The translations under genes and the position numbers were made by a program. Positions 34,412 to 45,279 of a stretch of 64,000 bases of DNA are shown in pieces. The first letter of the stretch is position 1, and the number at the start of each line of letters is the position of its first letter. This DNA is from Azolla caroliniana (lineage: Eukaryota; Polypodiophyta). The DNA lies in the NCBI GenBank assembly GCA_043228905.1, contig JBHGNT010000011.1, forward strand, positions 10,044,001-10,108,000, in the 5' to 3' direction. Under the pieces are notes generated by a model. It did not search any database and was not told the DNA's origin. It was given only the letters and a program-made list of their open reading frames with translations.

Positions 34412-35073
34412 TGTCGCGTTGTTACACGCGTGCGTGGGGAAACGAAGCGGGACCACCGGGGTCTTGGACCGAGAAATAGCTGAGAAGGAGGAGAGCGGAA
34501 AGGAAACAGACGAACTTGCACACGCACAGACATGGGAGCACACAGGAATCACAGTCCAACAACACAGTCAAACGAGACGACTAGAAGCCCGAGTATATGA
34601 ACACGTATGTATATAAATATATATATATATATCGAGACGGTTACAACTAACAGGCCGGCAAGGCGAACACCGACGCTTGTTCACTCACACACAGAAGAGC
34701 GAGATGGAGACTCTACCGGAAGCACACGGGCGTTCCACGGAGCAGAGTCAGCCTCCCGAAAACCTGCGCAAAAATGGCTATGGAGAGTGGCAGAGGAGAA
34801 GGGCTCGGTCCCAGTCCGGCAACACTTTGTCCTCTCTAACGTGCGATCCCTTTTTCATTCCTCTCCCTCTCTTTTATAGCCCAAGGAGGGAGGCCGTTAT
34901 CATCCCTTACATCACATTAATTCTCTCCCTATTGAATGCGTGCTACCTAGGATTTCACCTCAGCCGACTTGTACCTACCTACTTACTATACAATGAAAAG
35001 TGTGCTCGCGTGTAAGGGCCGGTTTACACACGCTAAACTCGGTTTCCGCCTAGGGACGGTTTTCTTCACGACA
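34412..35073 (-). repeat. Gypsy-E 3' LTR (left)
   Basis: 662 bp, plus-strand TGTCGCGTTGTTACACG to TTCTTCACGACA. It contains TTTTATAGCCCAAGGAGGGAGG and an (AT)n-like ATATATATATAT tract at 34617-34633. It matches 40191-40847 and, reversed, 42228-42891. The 92 bp up to 35165 are the non-coding 3' end of the element. Confidence 0.94.
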
Positions 35074-35165
35074 TCCGCCCCCAGCTAACCGCGCATCCAC
35101 CGGTATGCGCCAAAATCGGCTCTTGCTGGAGAAAACCGGTCCATGCTTTACTCCTCGTCTTCCAG

Positions 35166-36562
35166 TTAGTCATCTGCCTCGGACCGCCCGTCGCCGCCAT
35201 CCATGCTTTTCAGATCCGGCTCGCACTCGTGTCGTTTCTTAAACGATTTGACCCTCTTCCCCGCTATCGGTATTGCCATCCTCGTGCCGTCGAGCTCCGC
35301 AATATTGTAGGTCCCGTTGTCATTGGCGCCTATCACCACGTAAGGCCCGAACCACCTCCTTGCAAACTTCCGCGTTGCCCTGTGTTGGTTGTCGAGGCTG
35401 CTGTCATACACTAGGACCCAGTCGCCTTCCTCGATTTTCTTCGGTCGTAGTCAGTGAGTCCGGTCAAACCGCCCTTTGTTCTTCAACCTTGCCAACCGAA
35501 GCTTCTCAGCGGCTCGTTCCACGTCCTCCGGCCTTCGCTCGAGTTGTCGAATCCGTGCCACTAGCAGCTCCTCCCGGCTCATCTCATCTCCCTAGTCCAC
35601 CATGGCCCATGAGGAGATGGTTCGCTCTGTTGGCATGATCGGTCTCCGTCTGTACATAAGCTCTGCCGACATGAACCCGGTTACCGAACTGTGCGTAGTT
35701 CGGTCCGCCCACAAGGCATAAGGTAGCAGTCGCGGCCAGTTCCCGACTTGGCCTTCACACGCTCGTACTAGCGCTCTGGATTGTACGCTGTGGTGAGAGA
35801 GATTTTGACCCCTAGTTGGTCAAACAACTTTTCAGCCTCTTGCGCGTCCAACTCTCCGCGGTCAGCCACGATCTTCCCTACGCTCCCGTACCGGCATATC
35901 ACGTCCTTGATCAGAAACCAGCACACAACCGTGGTCGTTTTGTTCTACAGTGCTCGGCCTTAAACCTGGTTCGTCAGATCCTCCCAAGCCAGCACCAGAT
36001 ATTGCATCTGTCCTACCCCCATCGACATCGTCACCAAATCCACCATCCATTTGAAGTGAACGGTCAGAGGGTAGGTTGGGTGAAGCTCGTCCCGGTGTCG
36101 GACTATGGAGTGCATCTGACAGCTTTCGCAAGTCGTCACGAACCGATGCACGTCCCGGTACAGTCCCTGCCACCAGCACGTTCCACGATGTCCGGCCCAG
36201 GGACTCTCATGGTAGGCCTCCAACAACTCCTCATGTTCCTCCTTCTTCGCCACCACTCAGAGCGGGATGTTGTCCCTCTTGTTCGGGTGCTTCCATATGT
36301 ACCCGTCCCGAAGGAAGAATCGGTACGCTTTCTTCCGGATCCTGTTGGTCTCTTCCTTTGTCCACACCGCGTCCGGTGTCATTGTTTTCAGGAGCCCACC
36401 AATCTTGAGCCACTCCCCGTCATACTTGCTCTCGCCGAATTCGTTAAGCGCCGGAGTGCTCCCCTTTCTGGTCGTCATGTATGCCGCCCTTTCTTCAATA
36501 GCCCGTAGAGCGGCACCGCAACATGCGCGTAGTGCGGAACCCAGATGTGGTAGAACGCGCAT
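35166..36562 (-). pseudogene. pol: Gypsy-E integrase and upstream linker
   Basis: 36562-36257 matches the linker between RNase H and integrase (RFFLRDGYIWKHPNK). The HHCC zinc-binding region is in 36256-35960 (HEELLEAYHESPWAGHRGT, CESCQMHS) and runs into the core start (MVDLVTMSMG). The core continues in shifted frames with stops to about 35440. 35411-35166 is the C-terminal domain with WFGPYVV and ends EADD. The arrangement parallels Gypsy-A integrase at 13077-14308. Confidence 0.85.
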
Positions 36563-37738
36563 GCCCCCAAGAATCTGCGGACCTCCGTAACTGACCCGCA
36601 GTCGTCCTTCATCGCGGAGATGGCTTCTACATTTGCCGGAGACGGTTTCCTACCATAAGGCCCGCAGAGGTGTCTGACCACCAAGATCTCTGACTTCCCG
36701 AACGCCGATTTTTCTCCGGAGAAGGTGAGTCGTGCGCTCCCGAGCATCTGCAGCACCTTCTCGTAGTTGTCGATGTGGTTCGCGAAGAACCTCTGGCATC
36801 CGTCCGTCCCGACAGTCTCGTCTGCATCTTCCACCGGACACCCCTTTATCGGGATGTCATCCAAGAATGGCATGATGATGTTCGGGATGCAGTCCCTCAG
36901 CACTTTGTTCATTGCGTTCACCATATGCGCCACCGAGTTCGTCCCGCCTTGTGGTAGGGTACACATCCGTATTAGACCGAGAGGGGTTCGCATCGTCGTG
37001 ATATCCCTACTCTCCACGGCTAGCTGGAACTAGTCGTACCCCAAGTATAAGTCACTGACCGAATAGACCGACCTCCTAGCGAAGGCCTCCGCGAACTCGT
37101 CTATGGTTGGTCCAATTCCTGCATTACGGATGGTCACCCTGTTGACCAGTTGCAGGTCCTGAATGAAGTGCAGCGTGCCGTTCTTCTTTGGCACCGTAAA
37201 CCACTGATTCGAATACGGGGCACTCGACGGTTCGAGGATGCCCATCTCCACCTTTTGCTTCAGAAGCTCCATCAACTTCGGGATGTGAGCTCTCGGCACC
37301 AAAATCGGTTTGAGATTCCACGGTACATGTGGTACCGTGAAGATCACCATCGGTTCGACGATCGTCGGGTCCAGGCACCCGATCTCCTCCGGCGAGAACG
37401 CGAAGGCTTTCCCATGCCTTTCGAGCATTCTTCAAAACCTATTCTCCTCCGCCGGCAATAGAAAACGACCCCCACTGACCTTGAGCTCCCATAGCGTTAT
37501 GTCGGTGAACCGGTGCCCTATGCCTGCCGGGTTCCGTAAACTTGGGTCCGACGCGACTCCTTTTATCCGCTCCTCGCTGCCCTCCGGCAAGGGGGCCGCG
37601 ACCGGCCTTACCTTCTGGTCCATAGTCTTGTACTTTGTACTCACGCAGGCCGTCCGATCCGACCCGATCCTTTCCCCGAAGTCCGCGATGACTTCGCACA
37701 TTCCCATTGAACCTACCGGAATGGTCCGGTCTTCTCAA
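36475..37738 (-). pseudogene. pol: Gypsy-E reverse transcriptase, RNase H deleted
   Basis: 37428-37030 and 37017-36475 are RT in one frame separated by a stop (DLYLGYD then stop then FQLA). Motifs are WFTVPKKNGTLHFIQDLQ, LPQGGTNSVAHMVNAMNKVLRDC, the catalytic FLDDIPIKG, and CGPYGRKPSPANVEAI. The block ends at YGLLKKGRHT, where Gypsy-A continues for about 130 more residues of RNase H; here the integrase linker follows at once. 37738-37432 is the pre-RT linker. Confidence 0.87.
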
Positions 37739-38093
37739 AGGTCTTCACCGATCACCTTTCGCAACTCGCCCAAAGTGTCGTCAAAAGAGACCGCCTCCAC
37801 GGCGCCGCTGATCTCTTCGTCGGGGGAGAGGACTCCGCATCCCCTGAGCTGCTCCTCCGCTCGCTTCCTTTCCCAGCCGATGACGCCGGCCATAGTACAA
37901 CCTCCGTTGTCGGAGAACCAAAATTTCTTACCTATGGTACAGGTCTTCTTCCGTATTGTACATTTGTGGGGTTTTTCCGGGGTGTCCGGACTATCGCGGC
38001 CCCACGCCTTGATAGCCCTCTCTAAAAATCCCCTCGGGTTTCGCCATCGAGGGTCTCGCAGTTACGCTCATGGTTTGGTCGCACCGTCAGGAA

Positions 38094-38738
38094 CTAGACC
38101 GAGTGACGCCCGTCCTGGCTCTTGACTCTCGCATAGGCCGAACCGTTGTCCAGCACCTTGGTCTCCATCCATCCCTCCGTGATGTATGGTTCTCCTAGTA
38201 TAACCGGATGTGAGGACGTCTCCTCCGCGAAGAAGTGCTGGTTGATCTCGACATCGCCGATTTTCACTCGTACGTTCGGGCAGGCTCCATGTAGTTCTTC
38301 CATGGCGCACGTCGCTGCTCGTATTTTCCAGCCGTGTTTGGTGTTGATCGGCCATTTCCCCTTTTTGTAGAAGTCCATGGACATCAAGTTGATTTCTGAA
38401 CCGTGGTCCACCAACGCCACCACCGGCTCCTGGACATCCCCGATCTTAACAGGGGTCTCTGTGGTCGCTCTGGCCCAGTGCGGCCTCGAATAGTGGCTTT
38501 CCGCCAACTCGTCTTCTAGCGCCATGTCCTCTATGTGCGTCGTTTGCACTTCCACCGGCTTCTCTGGATCTGGCTCTATCGACAACCTCTTCCTCTTCAC
38601 CAAGTCTACGATGGAGTCGTGGAACTCCTTCTTGGCGATCCCGAGCACTTCCCTCAGCGACAGCTCCAGTTTGTTGTCGAGGATACGTTCCTCCAGGACC
38701 TTTCGCAGGTTCGTGGTCCTTTCGATTTCCGTGCTCAA
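38094..38738 (-). pseudogene. pol: Gypsy-E protease domain
   Basis: An open 214-codon frame. The motif ALVDHGSEINLMSMDFYKKG corresponds position by position to the Gypsy-A protease, including His where the usual retropepsin has Ser or Thr. VILGEPYI follows about 70 residues later, as expected. From 37739 to 38093 a gag-pol linker is readable only in broken frames. Confidence 0.82.
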
Positions 38739-38792
38739 CCGGTACCCGGCCTTCTTGGCTTTATCCGGTGCGCCAGTCGCACCAGCCTCATT

Positions 38793-40145
38793 CTACCTTT
38801 GACCGAATCGGGTCTCGTACCATTGCGAGGGCCCAGCCCCTCCGGTTTTACCTACTCGCTTGTCTTCCACTAGAGCCTCGTAGTTTTGGCATGCGGCTTC
38901 AACGAAGCCCGTCTTCTCTTCGACCGGGTCGCTCCACCCGGTTACCTCCCGGACCCGTTTTTCCGCGCGGTCCGCTTCTTCTTTCCTTAGCCGTGCGCTG
39001 GTGAGGCCTTCTAGCATCAGCGGCCAGAATCCGGCTTCGTTCGTCTTCCGGGCCTCACCACCTCCGACCCAGATCCCAACCGACGCCAAGTAGTGGATGG
39101 TCTCCGCGTGGCGAGTCGTCGCTTTTTCCATTAGTCGTTTCATACCCCCTCGTCCGACATTCAGGTCCAGGGCCCTTCGGGTCGCGCTAGCGTGCACCCG
39201 ACCGTTCCATAGGTACACCACGTTGGCTCTCATTGCCTTGGCGAAGTCCCCACAGTCCTTCCGAACATGGCCGACCGCGTCGCACCACAAACACCAGTTT
39301 CCAGCCAGAGGCCTTCGGTCACGGGCCTATTCGCCGTCGTCCCTCCGTGCCTGCACAATCTGGAGGTCCTTTACCATCCTAGTCAGCTCCTCTAGAGCTA
39401 CTCCTCCGGACGAGCCTTTGACCATGCCGGTCGAAGTCGATGCGGTCTCGAGCTAGTCTCGGGTCTCTTCCCTTCGCGCTGGCAGGGTTGGCTCGAGTTT
39501 CCTTGCTGCTACAGAGCCCGCCCCTGTTGACCCTTTATCGACCCAATCTCACTGTTTGTCGAAACGGTCACAGACTCTCTTCACTATGGCCCAGTCGGCC
39601 GTCAGCCCGTCATCAATCTCCAGTAGGAGACCCACTTGCTCCCGGTCCCTCGCATCCACCGATTTAATGAACAACAGGATGCGACTTGTGTCTAGTACGG
39701 TCCGGTCGAGTGCCGAAAGACGCGCGAGGCGTTCTTCAAACTCCCAGAGGAGCACCAACGCGTTTCTCCCCTTTTCGGGGGTCTCTACCCATTCCATGAA
39801 GTCCCGTTTCGAGAGCCGAAGCGCGTCCTCAAGCCCGTATTTTTCGAGGAGCCGACCTTCAAACTCCCAGGTCCGGCTCTCGGCCCATACCTTAAGCACC
39901 TCCGCATGGATGCCCGGCATCGCCACCCGAGGGAGCCCGGTCAGTCGCCTTTCTTCCGGAATGTCTCTCATTACCATCTAGGCCCGGTAGGCCTCCAAAT
40001 AGCTTGTGGCGTCCTTCCCACCGAACCTGCCTATCGTGCCGACGACCACTTCAATTGCCCTATCGAGCGCGCCTGCGCCTTCGCACGCACTCACTATCCG
40101 ATCCACAGCCGAAGCCATGGCTTCCGCGAGATCCGACCCCCTCAT
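38793..40145 (-). pseudogene. gag: Gypsy-E gag
   Basis: Gag begins at ATG 40145, 24 bp after the primer site. A TAG at about 39979-39981 replaces the Glu of the YRAEM motif seen in Gypsy-A. 39977-39549 is well-preserved capsid (LWEFEERLARLSALDRTVLD, DGLTADWAIVKRVCDRFDKQ). A stop and frameshift follow, then 39290-38793 with the CCHC knuckle (CLWCDAVGHVRKDC) and a charged tail that leads to protease. Confidence 0.87.
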
Positions 40146-40168
40146 CTTTCTATTCCTATGCCGCCCGT

Positions 40169-40186
40169 TTCACGTCGGGTTCACCA
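40169..40186 (-). other. Primer-binding site, tRNA-Trp type (Gypsy-E)
   Basis: Minus-strand TGGTGAACCCGACGTGAA, four bases inside the 5' LTR and identical to the Gypsy-A site. Confidence 0.78.
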
Positions 40187-40190
40187 AAGA

Positions 40191-40847
40191 TGTCGCATTG
40201 TTATGCACGTGCGTGGGGAAACGAGGCGGGACCACCGGGGTCTTGGACCGAGAAATAGCTGAGGAGGAGAGCGGAAAGGCAATGGACGCACTTGCACACG
40301 CACAGACACGGGAGCACACAGGAATCACAGTCCAACAACACACCAAAACGAGACGACTAGAAGTCCGAGTATATGAACACGTATGTATATAAATATATAT
40401 ATATATTGAGACGGTTACAACTAACAAGCCGGCAAGGCGAACACCGATGCCTGTTCACTCACACACAGAAGAGCGAGATGGAGACTCTACCGGAAGCACA
40501 CGGGCGTTCCACGGAGCAGAGTCAGCCTCCCGAAAACCTGCGCAAAAATGGCTATGGAGAGTGGTAGAGGAGAAGGGCTCGGTCCCAGTCCGGCAACACT
40601 TTGTCCTCTCTAAAGCGCGATCCCTTTTTCATTCCTCTCCCTCTCTTTTATAGCCCAAGGAGGGAGGCCGTTATCATCCCTTACATCACATTAATTCTCT
40701 CCCTATTGAATGCGTGCTACCTAGGATTTCACCTCAGCCGACTTGTACCTACCTACTTACTATACAATGAAAAGTGTGCTCGCGTGTAAGGGCCGGTTTA
40801 CACACGCTAAACTCGGTTTCCACCAAGGGACGGTTTTCTTCACGACA
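40191..40847 (-). repeat. Gypsy-E 5' LTR (right)
   Basis: 657 bp, TGTCGCATTGTTATGC to CTTCACGACA on the plus strand, followed by the target tetranucleotide ACGG. Confidence 0.94.
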
Positions 40848-40851
40848 ACGG

Positions 40852-41347
40852 CGGTTCGCATCGCGCCGAACCGTGGTGCGAGGCTGCCGAGGCATATTTG
40901 AACCATCTCATCATCATCGATATTTACGCTTATTGAGCCGAGAAAATCACAAAGCTCCTTGATCTTCGAGGTGTATGTCGTGATGGACATGTCCCTTTGT
41001 TGAATGTTGTTCAACTCTTGGCGGAGTTGAAGCCTTCTTGCGGTTGTGTTCGCCGCGAAAATCTTTCGTAGATTCTCCCATGCCTCCTTCGGCGTATTGG
41101 CTTCGCGAATGTAGCCAAGCATGTGATCGTGAACACATGTCGCCAAGCAATACATCACGCGGCTTGCAGCTTGCTCCCATGTTGCGTATTCAGGAGCCGC
41201 TTCAGCGGGTCGGTCTTCATGCGCTCCTTTGACGTAGCTCTAATAGCCTTGTCCGACAAGATATTGGTGCATCTTGTACTCCCAAGATGCGAAGTTGTTT
41301 CGATCCAACTTCTCGGTAGGGAGAGCGTTCCCCATTTGAGTATTCAT
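40852..41347 (-). pseudogene. gag: Copia-B gag, N-terminal part
   Basis: Begins at ATG 41347 (MNTQMGNALPTEKLDRNN), 148 bp after the primer site. A TAG near 41240 interrupts it. 41158 downward shows EAWENLRKIFAANTTARRLQLRQELNN and FLGSISVNIDDDEMVQICLGSL, a copia gag of the copia-C type. Gypsy-E interrupts at 40848. Confidence 0.88.
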
Positions 41348-41494
41348 TATGTCGATTCTTCTTCTTCTTCTTCTCTCTTCGAATACGAGCTATGTAACGA
41401 AGCTACGATAGCGATGAGCCGGTTCTTGGTCATCGGCGTGGAGCACAACACACGATCACGATGAGGCGAATGGGCTAGATCGAGCTACCAAATC

Positions 41495-41506
41495 GCTCTG
41501 ATACCA
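41495..41506 (-). other. Primer-binding site, initiator tRNA-Met (Copia-B)
   Basis: Minus-strand TGGTATCAGAGC directly adjoins the LTR at 41507. Confidence 0.93.
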
Positions 41507-41897
41507 TGTAAAGAATCGGATATGATGCTTGTTAAGCGGAAGAGATGTGAGTTATGTGTGTGTATGAGAGAGTGAGAGAGAGTGAGAGAGACAAGGAGTA
41601 AGACGCAGAGAATACGCAAGGTAAAAGTATATTAACAAAGGAGCAAGACTTCACTTAATACAAGGTGGGAGGAGGGTGCTTTATATAGTCACCCTCTCTC
41701 TTCATTAACTACAAGACTCATGGAGCATGGGGAATGTGAAAGCTCATAAGTTATGTGTCATAGAATATGATTCTATGACTCATACTAAATGCTAGAATAC
41801 AAAGAGGTGACATAATGGTGACTCTTGACCCTTGGAGTGTCTATTCACTCTCAAGGTGAGTTCACACACTAGACCAAGTTGAGCTTGATTCTCAACA
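41507..41897 (-). repeat. Copia-B 5' LTR (right)
   Basis: 391 bp, nearly identical to 29579-29969. Differences by eye are only a handful. It is flanked by CTAAT on its right. Confidence 0.95.
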
Positions 41898-42227
41898 CTA
41901 ATCATCATAGTACAAAGGTTTTATCCAATTTGTAGTCCAATCATACGGCATACCATGTTGCAGTGCATCATTAAACATATCGTATATCCATACATGTGCT
42001 TCGTTTACCGTCTATTTGAGCATTTCAGCCTTATATATTGAAGATTGCTTGCCTTTCGAGAGGCCAATTTCTTAATTATTATGCATATATCTTCAATTGT
42101 AAAAAAGGCAGACATATGTGAAAGAGAACCATAACACATCAACTTTCTGGCAAGAGATAACTCATATAAATTCTTACAATGCATAGACAAGTCGTGAAGA
42201 GTTAAGTCACCATAACTCTCAACACGT
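41898..42227 (-). pseudogene. LINE-M reverse transcriptase, N-terminal part
   Basis: Minus-strand pieces FTIEDICIIIKKLASRKAS and a W....WIKPLYYDD segment correspond to the start of the LINE RT domain (the KA..DG and P..W..a.i.P.yK region). The rest of RT should lie left of copia-B; only about 40 bp (29535-29573) is visible before the LINE-F tail. LINE-F therefore appears to have inserted into LINE-M and pushed the remainder off the left edge. Confidence 0.6.
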
Positions 42228-42891
42228 TGTCGTGAAGAAAATCGTCCCTAGGCGGAAACCGAGTTTAGCGTGTGTAAACCAGCCCTTACACGCGAGCACA
42301 CTTTTCGTTGTATAGTAAGTAGGTACGTACAAGTCGGCTGAGGTGAAATCCTAGGTAGCACGCATTCAATAGGGAGAGAATTAATGTGATGTAACGGATG
42401 ATAACGGCCTCCCTCCTTGGGTTATAAAAGAGAGGGAGAGGAATGGAAAAGGTATCGCGCGTTAGAGAGGACGAAGTGCTGCCGGACTGGGACCGAGCCC
42501 TTCTACTCTACCACTCTCCATAGCCATTTTGCGCAGGTTTTCGGGAGGCTGACTCCGCTCCGTGGAATGCCCGTGTGGTTCCGGTAGAGTCTCCATCTCG
42601 CTCTTCTGTGTGTGAGTGAACAGGCGTCGGTGTTTGCCTTGCCGGCCTGTTAGTTGTAACCGTCTCGATATATATATATATATATATTTATATACATACG
42701 TGTTCATATACTCGGACTTCTAGTCGTCTCGTTTTGGTGTGTTGTTGGACTGTGATTCCTGTGTGCTCCTATGTTTGTGTGTGTGCAAGCGCGTCTGTTG
42801 CCTTTCCGTTCTCCTCCTTCTCAGCTATTTCTCGGTCCAAGACCCCGGTGGTCCCGCCTCGTTCTCCACGCACGCGTGTAACAACGCGACA
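42228..42891 (+). repeat. Solo LTR of the Gypsy-E family, TSD ACGT
   Basis: 664 bp, TGTCGTGAAGAAAATCG to ACAACGCGACA, the reverse complement of the Gypsy-E LTR. ACGT flanks both sides (42224-42227, 42892-42895). It interrupts LINE-M between endonuclease and RT. Confidence 0.92.
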
Positions 42892-44150
42892 ACGTGTTCC
42901 CTTTAGATTTCCCCAAAATTTAGCACATGCACGTGCTTTCTCTTACGTTTGGAGAAATTGTTGAGTAACTTCCCATATTCTTCTCTTTCTTTGAATAAGC
43001 CTTTTATACTCCTGCAAATGCTTTTAGTAATTTTCTTTATCCTTAACTAAATCCAAAACCATAAGGCACTTTCGAGCTTCACGACATTCTTTATCAAACC
43101 ATTTTTTCCTAAATTTCTTGGAGCATTTCCAAGATGTGCAGTTGGTCGAAAAACATGTGTTTGTACAAGAGAGAATGATTTTCTTCAAAGCTTCACATTT
43201 GCATTCTAGTGTGGCACTATGTTGTATCTTTGTCATTTGTAACATATCCTCAACCATCTTAGAATACATGGGTGCTCGCAAGGTTCATGCTCAAGTGCGG
43301 TTGTTTATTATCTTCAATGGCCTTCTCACAATCAAACCTATGCATACATTTAAGATCAATACATAAAGCCCTATGATCGGATTCCGGTGCCCATTCACCA
43401 AGTGAGAATTTATGTATACGATCCGAAATACCTTCGGAAAGTAGCACATAGTCAATCACACTTTTCCGTTGTGTTTTCTACATGTAAAAAAATTAGTGTT
43501 GGGCCATAAGGAAACACCATTTGTAATAAGCAATACGGTACTATTGCACATTTGTGGGAGTAACTTCCCAAACTGGTCCGGATCTTTTTCATTGCTAGAA
43601 GAGTGGCCATACATTTGCATATCCTCTTGCATCCTTGAGATGTGTGGCATGAAATATTCTTGTGAATCAAGTTGGAAACTTCTTGTACGAGCATTCATGT
43701 CACCAAAGAGAATAACTTCCCCCTTTGCTTTTGAAATAAGCAATACCATCTTCTAGATTGGTAAAACGTTGATCTTTATCCAAACAAGCATAAAAGTTAT
43801 AATTTTGATGAGGAATGTAGCATCCAACTACAAAAGTGGGCAAATCATTAGGTGTTTATATTTTGAGCAATATGTAGCATTTATGTTCATCATTTTTTAC
43901 AATTGACACATATTTCTCTATTTCCCTCTTAATCAAGCATGCCACCCCTCCTTGTCCTCTTCTTTGTCTTGGATTTTTCTCCCATATCAAAGACTGTATA
44001 TTATAGTTTCCTAAACCTTGAATCCTTTGAGTATCAGCTTCCCAGTTTCAACAAGAAGTGTGATATCTGAGTCATCGGTGAACTCCTTTATGCCAAATCC
44101 CACATTCCATGGGTATCCATTGCAATTCCAAAAGCATAGTCGTAAAAGAC
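42892..44150 (-). pseudogene. LINE-M ORF2 endonuclease domain
   Basis: Apurinic-type (EEP) endonuclease in several frames: WNCNGYPWNVGF near 44130, RGQGGVACLIKREIEKYV near 43950, the GDMNARTR motif at about 43690 (the GD.NA of the fold), IDYVLLS and ESDHRALCIDL near 43450-43350 (catalytic Asp-His pair), then KKWFDKECREARK near 43100. The enzyme would nick target DNA to prime insertion. In-frame stops show it is dead. Confidence 0.8.
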
Positions 44151-44178
44151 GTGGGTTAATCTCATAGGTCACGTGTCC

Positions 44179-44557
44179 CTATTTGCCTACATTTCCATCT
44201 TTGGGCACATCCTTAACCTTATTTTTCAATCTTTCTTCATATGCTTTATGATGGGCATTTTTTTGTGAGATAGTACGATCTTCACTCACAAAGCATTGCG
44301 TACCTTTGAGGTATAACCAACTATTTTCGAGTATGATCTGCCGCTTTGTATCATCCTTCCTTGTGCATACAATAGGCCTTTCTCCACAGCGAGTAACACC
44401 ATGTTTCCTAGCTCTGTGTGCCCCATATACATTCACATCCGACATCCCATAATGCATGCTAAAAAATTCACCAATAGCCTTTCTGGGGGATGCGGGTGTT
44501 TCCATACTCTTCTCTTTAATCCCACAGATGACAATGTTCTTTGATCATCATTCACGT
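44179..44557 (-). pseudogene. LINE-M ORF1, C-terminal part
   Basis: An open 108-codon piece (44505-44179) with ERPIVCTRKDDTKRQIILENS matches the C-terminal part of LINE ORF1 proteins (RNA binding). The 5' part of ORF1 lies beyond the solo LTR at 44558. Confidence 0.6.
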
Positions 44558-45279
44558 TGTCGTGCCTTTCGACGCCGGATCGTTGCGTGAGTCGGGTGGG
44601 AACCACTGAGGTTTTGGACTAGGAGAAAGAAAAATACAAATAAGGCTAGTAAAGAATAGGTATAAAGAGTTATAAGATAAGAATCTTGTGAATCCCACGA
44701 GTTTAGTATATTTAGTCAATATTTAGGTAGTAAGAGAGAATTATTTTAGCAAATTCGTGAATCCCACGAATATTTTAGATTGATTGATCATTATAGAAAA
44801 ATAATCAACAAAAACTACAATGTGCTCCCCATCCTTATATAGTGATGGGAGAGACTAAGCATAGCTACATGCTTTTTTCTAATATGTTCATGCACACTAA
44901 ATGTGCATGTGATGCTTTTCTAATCCTTGCTTTTATTTGCTAAATATAGTGCTCATGCATGCTAGATGTGCATGAGTCACTTTTTAGTTGCTTGCGTTTT
45001 TCTATAAAATATTCACGCACTCTAAAAATACATGATTTACCTTTTAATAAAGGTAGGCGCAAATAAAGCACTTATAGTTATTAAATCTATTTGTAAAACA
45101 CTAAAGATAAGGTAGCATAATGGTAAAGTTGAGGTTTGGCTATGTGGAGGTATAGGGTTCAAATCTTGCCCTATGCACATGATAAATATTTTGACATTCT
45201 TATTTTATCTTTTTATATGTAATTAAATCGGTTATATTATTTTTACTTTTTCACGTAGTGTACGAAATATACTACGATA
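44558..45279 (-). repeat. Solo LTR of the Gypsy-A family
   Basis: 722 bp, plus-strand TGTCGTGCCTTTCGACG to ATACTACGATA. Left flank ACGT (44554-44557), right flank ACAT (45280-45283), one base apart. Its promoter-side sequences match 14468-15207 reversed. It splits LINE-M ORF1. Confidence 0.9.
45113..45166 (+). promoter_or_regulatory. tRNA-like Pol III A and B boxes in the Gypsy-A LTR
   Basis: TAGCATAATGG (45113-45123) fits the A-box consensus TRGYNNANNGG closely, and GGTTCAAATCT (45156-45166) fits the B box GGTTCRANTCC at all but the last base, with 32 bases between. They read opposite to the LTR. The same pair is recognisable, with changes, in the 14468 and 48081 copies. Confidence 0.45.

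Larger units (their letters stand above)
34412..40847 (-). mobile_element. Gypsy-E: complete-length gypsy element lacking RNase H
   Basis: LTRs lie at 34412-35073 and 40191-40847, with ACGG on both outer flanks (34408-34411, 40848-40851). The order on the minus strand is primer site, gag, protease, RT, integrase, LTR. The insertion splits copia-B gag: its N-terminal part is at 41347-40852 and its zinc knuckle at about 34210-34153. By eye the LTRs are very similar, so the insertion is fairly recent although the coding region is already defective. Confidence 0.93.
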
